32,328 nt of DNA from Asaia bogorensis (GTDB taxonomy: Bacteria; Pseudomonadota; Alphaproteobacteria; Acetobacterales; Acetobacteraceae), in NCBI GenBank assembly GCA_945873195.1, contig CAMCDA010000029.1, positions 1-32,328 of the forward strand, in the 5' to 3' direction. The notes under the pieces were generated by a model. The model was not told the origin of the DNA. It did no database searches and saw only the letters and a list, made by a program, of their open reading frames with translations. Positions 1-7,732 of this stretch are shown in pieces; within the stretch, counting starts at the first letter, position 1, and every line of letters begins with the position of its first letter. The position numbers and the translations under genes were made by a program.

Positions 1-135
1 TTCCGTCAGGGCTGCATGCTGTACGAACTGATCCCCACCATGCCAGAACATCGCCTCGGCCCGCTTATCGCAGCATTCGCTCAGGCTCTTGATAGGGCAG
101 GAGAATTCAGCGGGTTATTCGCTCAGGTGAAATGA
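1..135 (+). CDS. C-terminal end of a gene cut by the window edge
   Basis: An open frame enters from the left edge and ends at TGA 133-135, giving 44 residues that include LYELIPTMPEHRLGPLIAAF. Nothing upstream is available. From memory the Leu/Pro-rich tail resembles the C-termini of some IS4-type transposases, which would fit the IS debris just downstream, but I cannot confirm this. Its stop overlaps the ATG of the next frame (ATGA at 132-135), which would allow translational coupling if both were real partners. Function is therefore left open. Confidence 0.5.
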   Translation, partial: FRQGCMLYELIPTMPEHRLGPLIAAFAQALDRAGEFSGLFAQVK

Positions 136-305
136 GGGGATGGTTGAGACTCGCGATACCATTTCTACTTGGTTGTCTGTTTGTATCACTGGCTCATGCA
201 CTCCTGATAAATGGGGGATTTGAGACAGGCGACTTCGCGGGGTGGGATTTCAATTTCACTCCGTCCACAGATACCGGTCTGCCTAGGCCGTGTGGACGGA
301 TTTGA
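132..305 (+). pseudogene. 5' fragment of a secreted protein, cut off by an IS remnant
   Basis: This short frame encodes a clear signal peptide: Arg near the start, a hydrophobic core IPFLLGCLFVSLAHA, and probable cleavage after AHA. It is followed by LINGGFETGDFAGWDF. The N-G-G-F-E-T-G-D-F-x-G-W motif is the usual start of extracellular jelly-roll/carbohydrate-binding or PEP-CTERM-type surface proteins of proteobacteria (family knowledge). Homology stops at about 277 where the left end of an IS5-type element begins, and the frame then dies at TGA 303-305 inside it. Only about 49 native residues remain, so the gene is almost certainly dead. No continuation of the fold is visible on the far side of the element, so the insertion was followed by deletion or rearrangement. 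Confidence 0.6.
282..299 (+). repeat. Left terminal inverted repeat of the IS5 remnant
   Basis: The sequence CCTAGGCCGTGTGGACGG matches the reverse complement of 1146-1163 at 13 of 18 positions, including the whole inner TGGACGG. The transposase stop codon lies inside it. Confidence 0.55.
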
Positions 306-1067
306 CCAAGATAAACACACAAGCCAGTGCCACGAATGAGTCATAGTTCCTTGCGGTCTTCTCACACCGCATGGCCACCCGTCGGAAGCGTTTGAGTTTG
401 TCAATGAACTGCTCCACCCAGGCACGAGCCGTGTAGAGCATCTTCGGGAAAATCCTGGGCGGGTTCTTCGCATTCGAACGATACGGGATGATCGGCTCAA
501 TGCCACGGCGGCGAGCGGCGGCGCGGTTGGCCTTCGCGTCATTGCCCTTGTCCGCGATCACCGCCCGCGGATCACCGTCGGGGCCAAGGTCCAACAATGT
601 CTCGAACTGCCAGCTGTCGCTGGCCTGATTGACGGTCAGATGAAAGTCGAGCGGATGGCCGTCGCGGTCGACCTTGAGGTGGATTTTTGTGCCGAACCCG
701 CCGCGTGAGCGTCCAAGCGCCTGATTTTTCTGCCCCCTTTTGCGCCGGCAGCCGAGACATGCGCGCGGATCGAGGTGCAGTCGAACATCTGGATCAGCCC
801 CGACGTTCGCTGCACGCCGCCAGCGCCTGGAATAATGCCTCCCACGTTCCGTTTTGTGAGAGACGCCAGAAGCGCTTCCAGACCGTGTTCCAAGGCCCGA
901 ACTCGGAGGGTAAGGCGCGTCAACGGATGCTGTTGACCGTGCAATAATGCACCGCCTCCAGGAACCGCCGATCGTCTTGTCCTTGAGCCCCACGGCGCGA
1001 GCGCACAGCCCGCAAAATTCGCAGCACCCAAGGCCCAGTCTTTTTCCGTCATTCCTGTCGGCATCAT
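283..1067 (-). pseudogene. IS5-family DDE transposase, multiply frameshifted
   Basis: The pieces of an IS5-type transposase are spread over all three minus-strand frames. The N-terminus (MPTGMTEKDWA) is in one frame. A second frame holds QGQDDRRFLEAV and FGPWNTVWKRFWRLS, with a TGA where a Trp (RWRALP) is expected. The first Asp block (QMFDCTSIRAHVSAAGAKGG) is back in the first frame. The rest, QALGRSRGGFGTKIHLK through AVIADKGNDA and the final LKRFRRVAMRCEKTARNYDS, lies in a third frame ending at TAG 283-285. At least three frameshifts and one nonsense codon are needed to reconstruct the protein, so it is dead. One junction falls at an A-AAA-G run where programmed -1 slippage occurs in some IS elements, but the other lesions make that moot. 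Confidence 0.85.
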
Positions 1068-1145
1068 CGGCTCACGTAAAACCGACATGCTACGGATCGG
1101 CTAAATGTCCGCGCCGGAATCCCCAGAATTCGCATAGCTGCGGTT

Positions 1146-1163
1146 CCGTCCATTCAGTTTAGG
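1146..1163 (-). repeat. Right terminal inverted repeat of the IS5 remnant
   Basis: The sequence CCGTCCATTCAGTTTAGG is the partner of 282-299. It lies upstream of the transposase start, as expected for the 5' end of the element. The true outer boundary may extend a few bases to about 1167. Confidence 0.55.
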
Positions 1164-1171
1164 ACACACTG

Positions 1172-1498
1172 ATGGAGATCGGGATATCCGGCGATATGAA
1201 TTGCAATGCGGAAATGAGGAGAATCGAGGCCCAGACAATCCAAGATGAAGAGGTCATGAACCTCCGTGACGTTATCACCTTCCAGGGCCGCGCCGTCGAA
1301 GAACTCAAACACGCCTTCGCCGACGACCTCGCCTTCTGCCGCGAACGAGGCGAAGAACTGGAAAAGCCCTACTCCGGCCAGTTGATGGTCCGCCCCGCCC
1401 CCCCACTCCACCAAGGCGTCGCAACCGCCGCTCGGCGGCAAGGCCTCAGCCTGAACAAGTGGGTGGTGAAAACCCTCGAACGGGCCAGCCATTCCTAA
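1172..1498 (+). pseudogene. HicB-family antitoxin, N-terminally truncated, orphan
   Basis: From about residue 27 the 108-residue product follows the second half of HicB antitoxins: VMNLRDVITFQGRAVEELK, then LAFCRERGEELEKPYSG, then a ribbon-helix-helix-like tail ending GLSLNKWVVKTLERA. In intact relatives this is preceded by about 20 residues beginning M-x-Y-K-G-Y with D-D-E-A-G-I-F, which are missing and replaced by unrelated sequence next to the IS end. A deletion of about four residues also appears before LAFC, and RVSPELH-type residues have become RPAPPLH. No HicA toxin is adjacent; a HicA-like gene occurs 20 kb away at 21325. It is most likely a decaying remnant, though the frame is open and it could still bind DNA. 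Confidence 0.6.
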
Positions 1499-1582
1499 GT
1501 CCCGAAAACCAACCCACCATCAGCCCCCCCCTTGAGTATTTCCCGACCCTTCCCCCCGACCACGCCGAAGCCTACGGAAAGA

Positions 1583-2230
1583 ATGATCAGCACCCTTCAG
1601 AACACGCTCCCAGGCCGCCGCCGCGTCATGCTCCTTCTGGCGGTCTTGCTCACGTCAGCAGGAACGCCCGCCATGGCCACCGAGGAACCGCCCTTCGACC
1701 TTATCCTCCAGGAAGGGGCATTCGAGATCCGCGACTACAAGGCGCGGGTGGTGGCCGAGGTCACCGTCCCGGGCGATCAGAAGACCGCGGCCACGGCCGG
1801 GTTCAAGATCCTGGCCGGCTACATTTTCGGCGCCAACACCGGCCAGCAAGGCATCGCGATGACCGCGCCCGTGGCGCAGACGAAAAGCCAGAAAATCGCG
1901 ATGACAGCGCCGGTCAGCCAAACCAGGGACGACGCCGAGTGGGTTGTCCGTTTCACCATGCCAGCCGGCTACACCATGGAAACGCTGCCGACACCCAACG
2001 ACGCGCGCATCCGCTTGCACCCGGTGCCGCCCGCCCGCATGGCGGTCGTACGGTTCTCAGGCTGGGCGGTTGAGCAGGACCTGGCGGACAAGACCGCCGA
2101 ACTGGACGGTTTCATAACGGTCCAGCGCCTCCGCGCGATCGGCCCGCCCGCCTTGGCCCAATACAACCCACCCTGGACCCTCTGGTTCATGCGACGCAAT
2201 GAAGTCATGCGCGCTGTCGAGGCGGAATAG
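1583..2230 (+). CDS. SOUL family heme-binding protein, exported
   Basis: This is a 215-residue protein of the SOUL/HBP heme-binding family. The start at 1583 is chosen because GGAAAG precedes it and the product then begins with a normal signal peptide (basic GRRR, core VMLLLAVLLTS, cleavage near AMA-TEE around residue 32). An earlier in-frame start at 1532 would bury that signal. The SOUL hallmarks are FEIRDYKARVVAEV (47-60), the twice-repeated IAMTAPV motif (91-97 and 105-111), and the C-terminal YNPPWTLWFMRRNEV (194-208). Family members bind heme or tetrapyrroles non-covalently; the substrate here is unknown. It stands alone and converges on the small membrane gene downstream with a 14-bp gap. 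Confidence 0.9.
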   Translation: MISTLQNTLPGRRRVMLLLAVLLTSAGTPAMATEEPPFDLILQEGAFEIRDYKARVVAEVTVPGDQKTAATAGFKILAGYIFGANTGQQGIAMTAPVAQTKSQKIAMTAPVSQTRDDAEWVVRFTMPAGYTMETLPTPNDARIRLHPVPPARMAVVRFSGWAVEQDLADKTAELDGFITVQRLRAIGPPALAQYNPPWTLWFMRRNEVMRAVEAE

Positions 2231-2244
2231 ACCAAGCCCCGTCC

Positions 2245-2568
2245 TCAACGCCCCGTCCCAGGCCCCCGCCGCCGTGACGGCTTGGTCTTGCCGCGCAACG
2301 AGAGCGAAACCGCCAGCCCGGCCAGGATCAATCCCACCGAGGCCGGCAGCAGCCAGGCCGGCCGCACCATCAGCGGCTGCCCCACACGCATCCATGTCCA
2401 GGACCCGAGGTTCCGCGAAACCCACCCCGGCAGTTCCTCCGCGAACCCGCGATCCAGAACCATCAATGCCGCGTCGAGCGTCATGGCCCGTGCCCCGATT
2501 GTCGCCAGGGCAACCGCACCGATCAGGAACAACGCAGCCAGGACCGCAAGGACGCGTGGAGCAATCAC
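2245..2568 (-). CDS. Small two-helix membrane protein coupled to msrP
   Basis: This 107-residue protein has two hydrophobic segments, about 6-27 (LAVLAALFLIGAVALATIGA) and about 70-90 (AWLLPASVGLILAGLAVSLS), joined by a Trp-rich loop of about 45 residues (LPGWVSRNLGSWTWMR) and followed by a basic tail rich in Arg and Lys. The ends probably face the cytoplasm with the loop in the periplasm. Its ATG overlaps the msrP stop by 4 bp (ATGA), so translation is coupled to msrP. It is too short for MsrQ, the usual six-helix heme partner of MsrP, and I do not recognise a family. A role as membrane anchor or accessory for MsrP is inference from gene order. Confidence 0.75.
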   Translation of the reverse strand: MIAPRVLAVLAALFLIGAVALATIGARAMTLDAALMVLDRGFAEELPGWVSRNLGSWTWMRVGQPLMVRPAWLLPASVGLILAGLAVSLSLRGKTKPSRRRGPGTGR

Positions 2569-3506
2569 ATGAACAGCTTTTCAGACTTTCGATCCGTATA
2601 CAGCGAAGCCACGAACGAACCATAGCCGTTATAGATCTGCGTTGGCACCATCTCATCATCGCCGAGCAGCCGCTCGCGCGCCTGGCTCCAGCGCGGATGT
2701 GACACGTCGGGGTTCACGTTCGCCCAGAACCCGTATTCGCGCGCCTGCAGCCCTTCCCAGAACGTCTTCGGCCGCTTGTCGGTGAAGGTCATCTTCACGA
2801 TCGACTTGCTCTGCTTGAAGCCGTATTTCCAGGGCGTGACCAGCCGGATCGGCGCGCCGTTCTGTGGTGGCAGGACCTTGCCGTACATCCCCACCGCCAG
2901 GAACGCGAGTTCGTTCATCGCCTCATCGATCGCCAGCCCCTCGGTATAGGGCCATGGGTAGAACGGCTGCTTGAGGCCGGGCATTGTCTTGTCCGAAGCG
3001 GTCTCGAACACGACGTATTTCGCGGACCCCAGCGGCTCCACCAGTTTCACCAGGTCGCCGAGCGGGAAGCCCACCCAGGGGACGGTCATCGCCCAGGCCT
3101 CGACGCAGCGGAACCGGCAGACGCGTTCTTCCAGCGTGACCTGTTTCAGCACCGTCTCCAGATCGAGCGTCTTCGGCTCCTTCACCATGCCTTCGACCTT
3201 GATGGTCCACGGGTCGGTTTTCAGCGCCTGCGCCGCGCGCCAGATGTTCTTGCTTTCGCCGAACTCGTAGAAATTGTTGTAGGTGGTGGCGAATTTTTCC
3301 TCGGTTACGTCGCGCCCGGGTTCGAATTTCGGGTTGCGGGTGGCGGCCAGCGGCTTGGTTGCCATCTGAGCCTCGGCGGCCGGCGCCGCGGCGATCCCGG
3401 CCATCGCCAGGGCGCCCGCCACCAGGCCGCGCCGGTTCATGACCAGGGCTTCCGGGGTCGCCAACCGCTCGGGGATATCCCAGCCGCGCCGCTTGATGAT
3501 GTGCAT
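2565..3506 (-). CDS. msrP: Protein-methionine-sulfoxide reductase catalytic subunit MsrP
   Basis: This is the periplasmic molybdopterin enzyme that reduces methionine sulfoxide in envelope proteins (313 residues, normal length). The start at 3506 gives the typical MsrP opening ([13 protein letters not shown]) and follows GGCGGAG at good spacing. A twin-arginine signal begins at NRRGLVAG (RR 25-26) and ends near AEA. The sulfite-oxidase-fold domain carries CRFRCVEAW with C134 as the expected molybdenum ligand, followed by WVGFPLGDL. The middle and C-terminal parts ([41 protein letters not shown]) all match the family. In E. coli electrons come from MsrQ, which is not encoded next door; a 107-residue two-helix protein overlaps the stop instead. 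Confidence 0.95.
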   Translation of the reverse strand: MHIIKRRGWDIPERLATPEALVMNRRGLVAGALAMAGIAAAPAAEAQMATKPLAATRNPKFEPGRDVTEEKFATTYNNFYEFGESKNIWRAAQALKTDPWTIKVEGMVKEPKTLDLETVLKQVTLEERVCRFRCVEAWAMTVPWVGFPLGDLVKLVEPLGSAKYVVFETASDKTMPGLKQPFYPWPYTEGLAIDEAMNELAFLAVGMYGKVLPPQNGAPIRLVTPWKYGFKQSKSIVKMTFTDKRPKTFWEGLQAREYGFWANVNPDVSHPRWSQARERLLGDDEMVPTQIYNGYGSFVASLYTDRKSEKLFM

Positions 3507-3670
3507 GTCTTGTACTCCGCCTTTCCCTCTGTCTACGCCAGGCCGAACGGTTTGGATGCGTTCGTCTCCTGCATTGTCTGACGCGCGAGGATGAGAGACA
3601 TTACATCCCCATGCTGGCTGAGAGTAAATTTTTCCCACGGCCGGCCCGTCAACGATCCGGAGGACTCCGA

Positions 3671-4681
3671 ATGCATCTCGCCCGTTTCCCGCGCGTGCGG
3701 CTGTTTCCCACACCGACCCCGTTGGAAAAGCTGGAAAACCTCAGCCGGCATTTGGGCGGGCCGGCGATCTGGATGAAGCGGGACGATTGCACCGTGGTCG
3801 CCACGGGCGGCAACAAGGTCCGCAAGCTGGAATGGCTGATCGGGGAGGCGCAGGCCCAGGGGGCAACTCACATCGTCACCCAGGGCGCCGTGCAGTCCAA
3901 CCATGTCCGCCAGACCGCTGCCGTGGTCCGCCGCTTTGGCATGCACTGCACCGCGCTGCTGGAACATCGGATCGAGACCAACGACCGCGACTACCTCAAC
4001 AGCGGCAACGTGCTGCTCGACAAGCTGTTTGACTGCGCCATCGAGTATCGGCCGTCCGGGCTGGATATGAACGCCGAGGCCGAGAAGAGAGGCGCGGAGA
4101 TGCGGGCCCAAGGCCACGCCACCTACGTCATTCCCGGCGGCGGCTCCAACAAGGTCGGCGCGCTCGGCTATGTCTCCTGCGCGCAGGAACTGGTGCAGCA
4201 GGCCGATGAGATGGGGTTGGTGATCGATCGCCTGGTAACCGCCACGGGCAGCGCCGGCACCCATGCGGGGCTGGTGGTGGGCTTGCAGGGCACGAATTCC
4301 GGGATCCCCGTGCTGGGTATCGGCGTGCGGCAGCCGAAGGACCGACAGGAGGCGAACGTGTTCCGCCTCGCCGAGGAAACCGCTGAATACTGTGGTGTGA
4401 AGGGCGGCATCCCGCGAGAGTCGGTGGAGGCCAACTGCGACTATATCGGTGGCGGCTACGGCATCCCCACCGACGGCATGGCCGAGGCCGTGCAGATGCT
4501 CGCGCGCCAGGAGGGGATCCTGCTGGACCCGGTCTACTCCGGCAAGGCGATGGCGGGGATGATTGATCTGATCCGCAAGGGCGTGATCGGGAAGAACGAA
4601 ACGGTGGTGTTCCTGCACACCGGCGGGGCGGTCGGGCTGTTTGGCTACACCGGGTACCTGGAAGGCACGATGGGCGGGTAG
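3671..4681 (+). CDS. D-cysteine desulfhydrase / L-cysteate sulfo-lyase family PLP enzyme
   Basis: This 336-residue fold-type II PLP enzyme belongs to the ACC deaminase/D-cysteine desulfhydrase family. The start at 3671 has a strong GGAGGA site and gives the family opening MHLARFPR. The PLP lysine is in GGNKVRKLE (K49) and the substrate/PLP-contacting SNH is in [15 protein letters not shown] (76-78). A Gly-rich phosphate loop ([10 protein letters not shown]) and the closing [14 protein letters not shown] are conserved. Family members release pyruvate and ammonia plus either sulfide (from D-cysteine) or sulfite (CuyA, from L-cysteate). Sequence alone does not separate the two here, so no symbol is given. 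It is divergent from msrP, across 164 bp in which I see no clear operator. Confidence 0.85.
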   Translation: MHLARFPRVRLFPTPTPLEKLENLSRHLGGPAIWMKRDDCTVVATGGNKVRKLEWLIGEAQAQGATHIVTQGAVQSNHVRQTAAVVRRFGMHCTALLEHRIETNDRDYLNSGNVLLDKLFDCAIEYRPSGLDMNAEAEKRGAEMRAQGHATYVIPGGGSNKVGALGYVSCAQELVQQADEMGLVIDRLVTATGSAGTHAGLVVGLQGTNSGIPVLGIGVRQPKDRQEANVFRLAEETAEYCGVKGGIPRESVEANCDYIGGGYGIPTDGMAEAVQMLARQEGILLDPVYSGKAMAGMIDLIRKGVIGKNETVVFLHTGGAVGLFGYTGYLEGTMGG

Positions 4682-4780
4682 GAAGACGCGTGTAGGGGGC
4701 GTCGGGTAGGAGGAAGCTGTGACAGCGGGCTTCCCTGTCCGTCACAGGGCAATTGGGATCGCCTCCGGGGCGGCGCCTCC

Positions 4781-4893
4781 CGTCCTGGCCGGGCTTGACC
4801 CGGCCATCGCCAGGAACTCCGTTGATAGTGTTGTCGCGTCAATCCAAGCAACTGCGTGCCTGGCGATGGGCGGGTCAAGCCCGCCCAAGACGG
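4781..4893. repeat. 113-bp nested palindromic repeat, copy 1
   Basis: The left arm (4781-4814) is itself a palindrome around GGCCGGGCTTGACCCGGCC. The right arm (4859-4893) is a palindrome around GGGCGGGTCAAGCCCGCCC. The two arms are also near reverse complements of each other, enclosing a variable centre of about 44 bp. Copies of exactly the same length occur at 9368 and 29797. It is REP/BIME-like in build. It occupies the gene-free stretch 4682-5007, in which I see nothing else that I can support. Confidence 0.85.
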
Positions 4894-5007
4894 AACGCGA
4901 CCAAGTGCGATTGCCCTGCGCCCCATGAAGGCTGGCCATGACGGGGAGAGCGATGTCGTTCCCCCGTCACCCCTGCTTATGGGGGGCCTTTCAGCCCCTT
5001 GCCGACG

Positions 5008-6096
5008 CTACGCCCCGTAAAGCCGCATCGCGTCCGGATCAAAACTGAACCCCCAGCCCGGCCGGTCCGGCACGATCGCGTGGCCGTTCGCGTCCAACTC
5101 GATCCGTTCCCGATACAGGCTCTCAAACCACGGCATGTGTTCCAGGTAGTACCCACCGGGCAGGCCGGCGAGCAGCGCCAGGCTCATTTCGGGGAACAGA
5201 TGGCTGGCGCAGGGGATATTGTAGGCCTCACACAGATGCCCGGCCTTGAGGAACTCGGTCGGCCCGCCCATCCGTTGCAGGTCCGGCATCAGCACATCGG
5301 CCGCCCGTGCCTCCAGCATCTTGTGGATGCCGCGATGGGTGTAGACCGTTTCCCCCGACGCGATCGGCGTATCCAGGGCGGCTGAAATCTGAGCCTCGCC
5401 TTCGTGGTCGTGGCAGATGATCGGTTCCTCGAACCACGTCAGGTTCAGCTCCTCCATCATCCGGCCGATGCGGATCGCCTGCTTCACGGTCATCTGCTGG
5501 TTGGCGTCGACCATCAGGCCGATATCCGGGCCGATCGCCTCCCGCACCGCGGCGACGCGCTCGACCATCCGCTCGGGGTCGGAGGGGCCGACGCGGGTCT
5601 TCATCGCGCGGAAGCCACGATCGAGGAAACCCCGCGCCTCCTTCTGCAGGTCATCGATCGACCCCGCCAGCCACAGCCCGCCGGAGGCATAGGTCGGAAC
5701 GGATGGCCGGCATGCCCCGATCAGATGCGCGACGTTCAGGCCCGCGGCCTTGCCGCGCAGGTCCCACAGTGCGTTGTCGATGGCGGCGAGGCCGACGATC
5801 GACACGCCCTCGTACCCCAGGAAGTTCAGGTCCTTCCACGCCTTGGCGTTCAGGCTGCCGCCCAGCAGCGGGTCGAGGCCGACGACCAGGTCCTCCAGGT
5901 CGCGGATCATCTGGTGGATGACGCCCAGGCGCCGGTTGTTGATCGAAAAGACCAGCCCTTCCCCGGTGATCCCCTCATCGGTGTCGAGGAAGGTCAGCAC
6001 GCAATCGGCTGATTTGATCGACCCCATGATGGAGGTGAGGATCGGCGGGTTGATCGGCAGATGCACGACCTGGGTGCGCAGGCGGGTGATTTTCAT
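5008..6096 (-). CDS. Enolase-superfamily enzyme, mandelate racemase-like (copy A)
   Basis: This 362-residue protein of the mandelate racemase/muconate lactonizing group abstracts a proton alpha to a carboxylate with Mg2+ stabilising the enolate (family knowledge). The N-terminal capping domain precedes a TIM barrel with AMKTRVG (K166, R168), the metal ligands in LMVDAN (D197), WFEEP (223-224) and IASGE (E249), and the acid/base pair D272 (LMPDLQRMGG) and H299 (ASHLFPE). The Asp-His dyad places it in the mandelate racemase subgroup, with Arg in place of the second Lys of the usual KxK motif. The probable reaction is dehydration or epimerisation of a sugar acid or related acid; the substrate is unknown. 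It follows the other enolase-type gene by 15 bp with GGAGCC before the ATG, so the two form an operon. Confidence 0.9.
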   Translation of the reverse strand: MKITRLRTQVVHLPINPPILTSIMGSIKSADCVLTFLDTDEGITGEGLVFSINNRRLGVIHQMIRDLEDLVVGLDPLLGGSLNAKAWKDLNFLGYEGVSIVGLAAIDNALWDLRGKAAGLNVAHLIGACRPSVPTYASGGLWLAGSIDDLQKEARGFLDRGFRAMKTRVGPSDPERMVERVAAVREAIGPDIGLMVDANQQMTVKQAIRIGRMMEELNLTWFEEPIICHDHEGEAQISAALDTPIASGETVYTHRGIHKMLEARAADVLMPDLQRMGGPTEFLKAGHLCEAYNIPCASHLFPEMSLALLAGLPGGYYLEHMPWFESLYRERIELDANGHAIVPDRPGWGFSFDPDAMRLYGA

Positions 6097-6111
6097 CGGA
6101 CAGGCTCCGTC

Positions 6112-7227
6112 TCAAACGCGGTGGAGGGTGGGTTCGGCGACCAGATACTTCCGCAGCACGTCCATGTTCGGATCGCGGCCAAGGCCCGGCCCGTTCGGCA
6201 CCATGACGTGGCCGTCGGTCGCGGTGACCAACTCGTGATAGGGGCTGTCTTCCAGGTCCAGATACAGCCGCTCGAACGGTGCCCCCGCGCCCAGCGCAGC
6301 GTTGACGTGCAACGACGCCAGGTACCCCGGACCGAAATAGGCGTTGTGCGGCACCATCCGCACACCATGCGCCTTGCACAGGGCCGCGATCTCGACCATC
6401 GCCGAAATCCCACCGGTCTTGATGACCGAGGGCTGGGCGATATCGAGCGCCCCCAGCGCGAAGGCCTCCTTGAAGTCATGCAGGCCGGCGGCGTTTTCAC
6501 CGGCCGCGACTGGCGACCCACCCTCGATCCGCACCCGCGCGAGGCCGGCGTAGTCGTTCGGCGGCCAGACCGGTTCCTCCAGCCAGGTCAGGTCCACGTC
6601 GGCCAGGCGGCGCGCCATGTCGATCGCCTGCCAGATCGTCCAGGGGCAATTGGTGTCGCACATCAGGCGCACATCCGGCCCGATGGCGTCTCGGGAAGCG
6701 ACGATCTCCGGCACCGTGATCTCGTGCAGCTTGATGTCGCGGTAGCCTTGCGACACGGCGCGGGCGCTGTTCTCGGCCACCATGTCCGCCTTGCCGTAGC
6801 GCAGCAGCGACGCATAGGCCGGCATCGTCGTCATCGGCGACCCGCCGAGCATCCGCCAGATCGGGAGGCCGGCGGCCTTTCCGGCGATGTCCCAGAGCGC
6901 GATGTCCAACGCCGACAGCGCGAACACATGCGGCCCGTTGCGGCCGAACAGATGCCACACCCGGCTTAGGCGGTCGCGCAGGCCGGCTATGTCGCGCGCG
7001 TCCTGGCCCAGGATGGCCGGTGCGAGCTGGGTGTTCAGCGTCGCCAGGCTGACCGCGGCCGCGCCATGGCCGAAGGCCTCGCCCCAGCCCTCAAGCCCCT
7101 GGTCGGTGATGATCCGCAGCCAGAGCGTGTTCATGCCCTGGGCGTTGATCCCGCTGGCCACCAGCGGCGTCCCGCCCATGTCGTAGGGAATGCGGGTCCA
7201 GTACGTCTCGACGGCGGTGATCTTCAT
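6112..7227 (-). CDS. Enolase-superfamily enzyme (copy B), first gene of the pair
   Basis: This 371-residue member of the mandelate racemase/muconate lactonizing group starts at 7227, chosen for the AGGAGG site directly upstream and the family opening MKITAVETYW. It shows the capping domain, then DIKLHE (K166, H168), the metal ligands in LMCDTN (D191), WLEEP (217-218) and AAGEN (E244), then PSVIKTGG (K270) and VPHNAYFGPG (H294). The KxH in place of KxK and a lysine on the sixth strand make its active site differ from its neighbour, so the two are probably not isozymes. It is a likely acid-sugar or carboxylate dehydratase, cycloisomerase or epimerase, with unknown substrate. The 70-bp gap to the divergent GFA gene must hold the operon promoter. 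Confidence 0.9.
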   Translation of the reverse strand: MKITAVETYWTRIPYDMGGTPLVASGINAQGMNTLWLRIITDQGLEGWGEAFGHGAAAVSLATLNTQLAPAILGQDARDIAGLRDRLSRVWHLFGRNGPHVFALSALDIALWDIAGKAAGLPIWRMLGGSPMTTMPAYASLLRYGKADMVAENSARAVSQGYRDIKLHEITVPEIVASRDAIGPDVRLMCDTNCPWTIWQAIDMARRLADVDLTWLEEPVWPPNDYAGLARVRIEGGSPVAAGENAAGLHDFKEAFALGALDIAQPSVIKTGGISAMVEIAALCKAHGVRMVPHNAYFGPGYLASLHVNAALGAGAPFERLYLDLEDSPYHELVTATDGHVMVPNGPGLGRDPNMDVLRKYLVAEPTLHRV

Positions 7228-7297
7228 GGCGCTTCCTCCTGGCCTTTGGTGTATCCTGCGCGACCGTTGCGGGACAGACCAGGGGGACATAAAGCCG

Positions 7298-7732
7298 ATG
7301 ACCACGCCACGCGCCACCGGAGGCTGCCATTGCGGCGCCGTCCAGTTCGAGGTTCATGGCAAGCTGCGGGATGTCGTGATCTGCCACTGCAGCGACTGCC
7401 GGCGCCATCACGGCCATGCCTCGGCCCATACGCGCTGCCAGCGGGAGGAGGTGACGTTCCTCTCCGACAGCGGCCTGAAGTGGTACGACACGTCCGAGAC
7501 CGGGCGGCGCGGCTTCTGCGGCGATTGCGGCTCGGTGCTGTTCTTCCAGCGGAAGGGCACGGACCGCCTGGCGATCAATGCCGGCGTGCTGGCCACCCCG
7601 ACCGGGCTGCGGACGGCGATGCACCTGTATGTGCCGGACAAGTCCGACTACTACGAAATCGGGCCGGACAACGCGCCGCACCGGGACGGCATGCCGACGG
7701 CCGAGGACGACGCGCTGTTCCGCTATAGCTAG
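7298..7732 (+). CDS. GFA (glutathione-dependent formaldehyde-activating) family zinc protein
   Basis: This 144-residue protein has the complete GFA/CENP-V zinc cysteine set: CHC at 10-12, CHCSDC at 29-34, and CGDC at 74-77, together with TGGCHCGAVQFEV and the typical Y-D-T-S-E-T-G-R-R-F-C block. The founding member accelerates S-hydroxymethyl-glutathione formation, but most family members are uncharacterised and a role in thiol/formaldehyde chemistry is only a family-level guess. The start at 7298 follows AGGGGG. It is divergent from the enolase-type operon. Its TAG stop interlocks with that of the convergent gamma-carbonic anhydrase gene (4-bp overlap). Confidence 0.9.
   Translation: MTTPRATGGCHCGAVQFEVHGKLRDVVICHCSDCRRHHGHASAHTRCQREEVTFLSDSGLKWYDTSETGRRGFCGDCGSVLFFQRKGTDRLAINAGVLATPTGLRTAMHLYVPDKSDYYEIGPDNAPHRDGMPTAEDDALFRYS

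Larger units (their letters stand above)
278..1167 (-). mobile_element. IS5-family insertion sequence remnant
   Basis: An element of about 890 bp carries a broken DDE transposase on the minus strand between imperfect inverted ends. The end at 282-299 and the reverse complement of 1146-1163 agree at 13 of 18 positions, starting CCTA and ending TGGACGG. Size, gene orientation and a transposase stop lying inside the inverted end fit IS5-family (IS1031/IS427-like) elements. I could not define a target-site duplication. Both flanking genes are truncated, so this is a scar rather than a clean insertion. Confidence 0.75.

Noticed and set aside
721-760. Programmed -1 frameshift at the A-AAA-G run in the IS5 transposase
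   Set aside because: Slippage is used by some IS elements, but this copy also has other frame changes and an in-frame stop, so the frame change here is most simply decay.
4717-4747. Hairpin CTGTGAC/GTCACAG after the D-cysteine desulfhydrase-family gene as a terminator
   Set aside because: The loop is 17 nt, there is no T-run and an alternative pairing competes, so it is not convincing.
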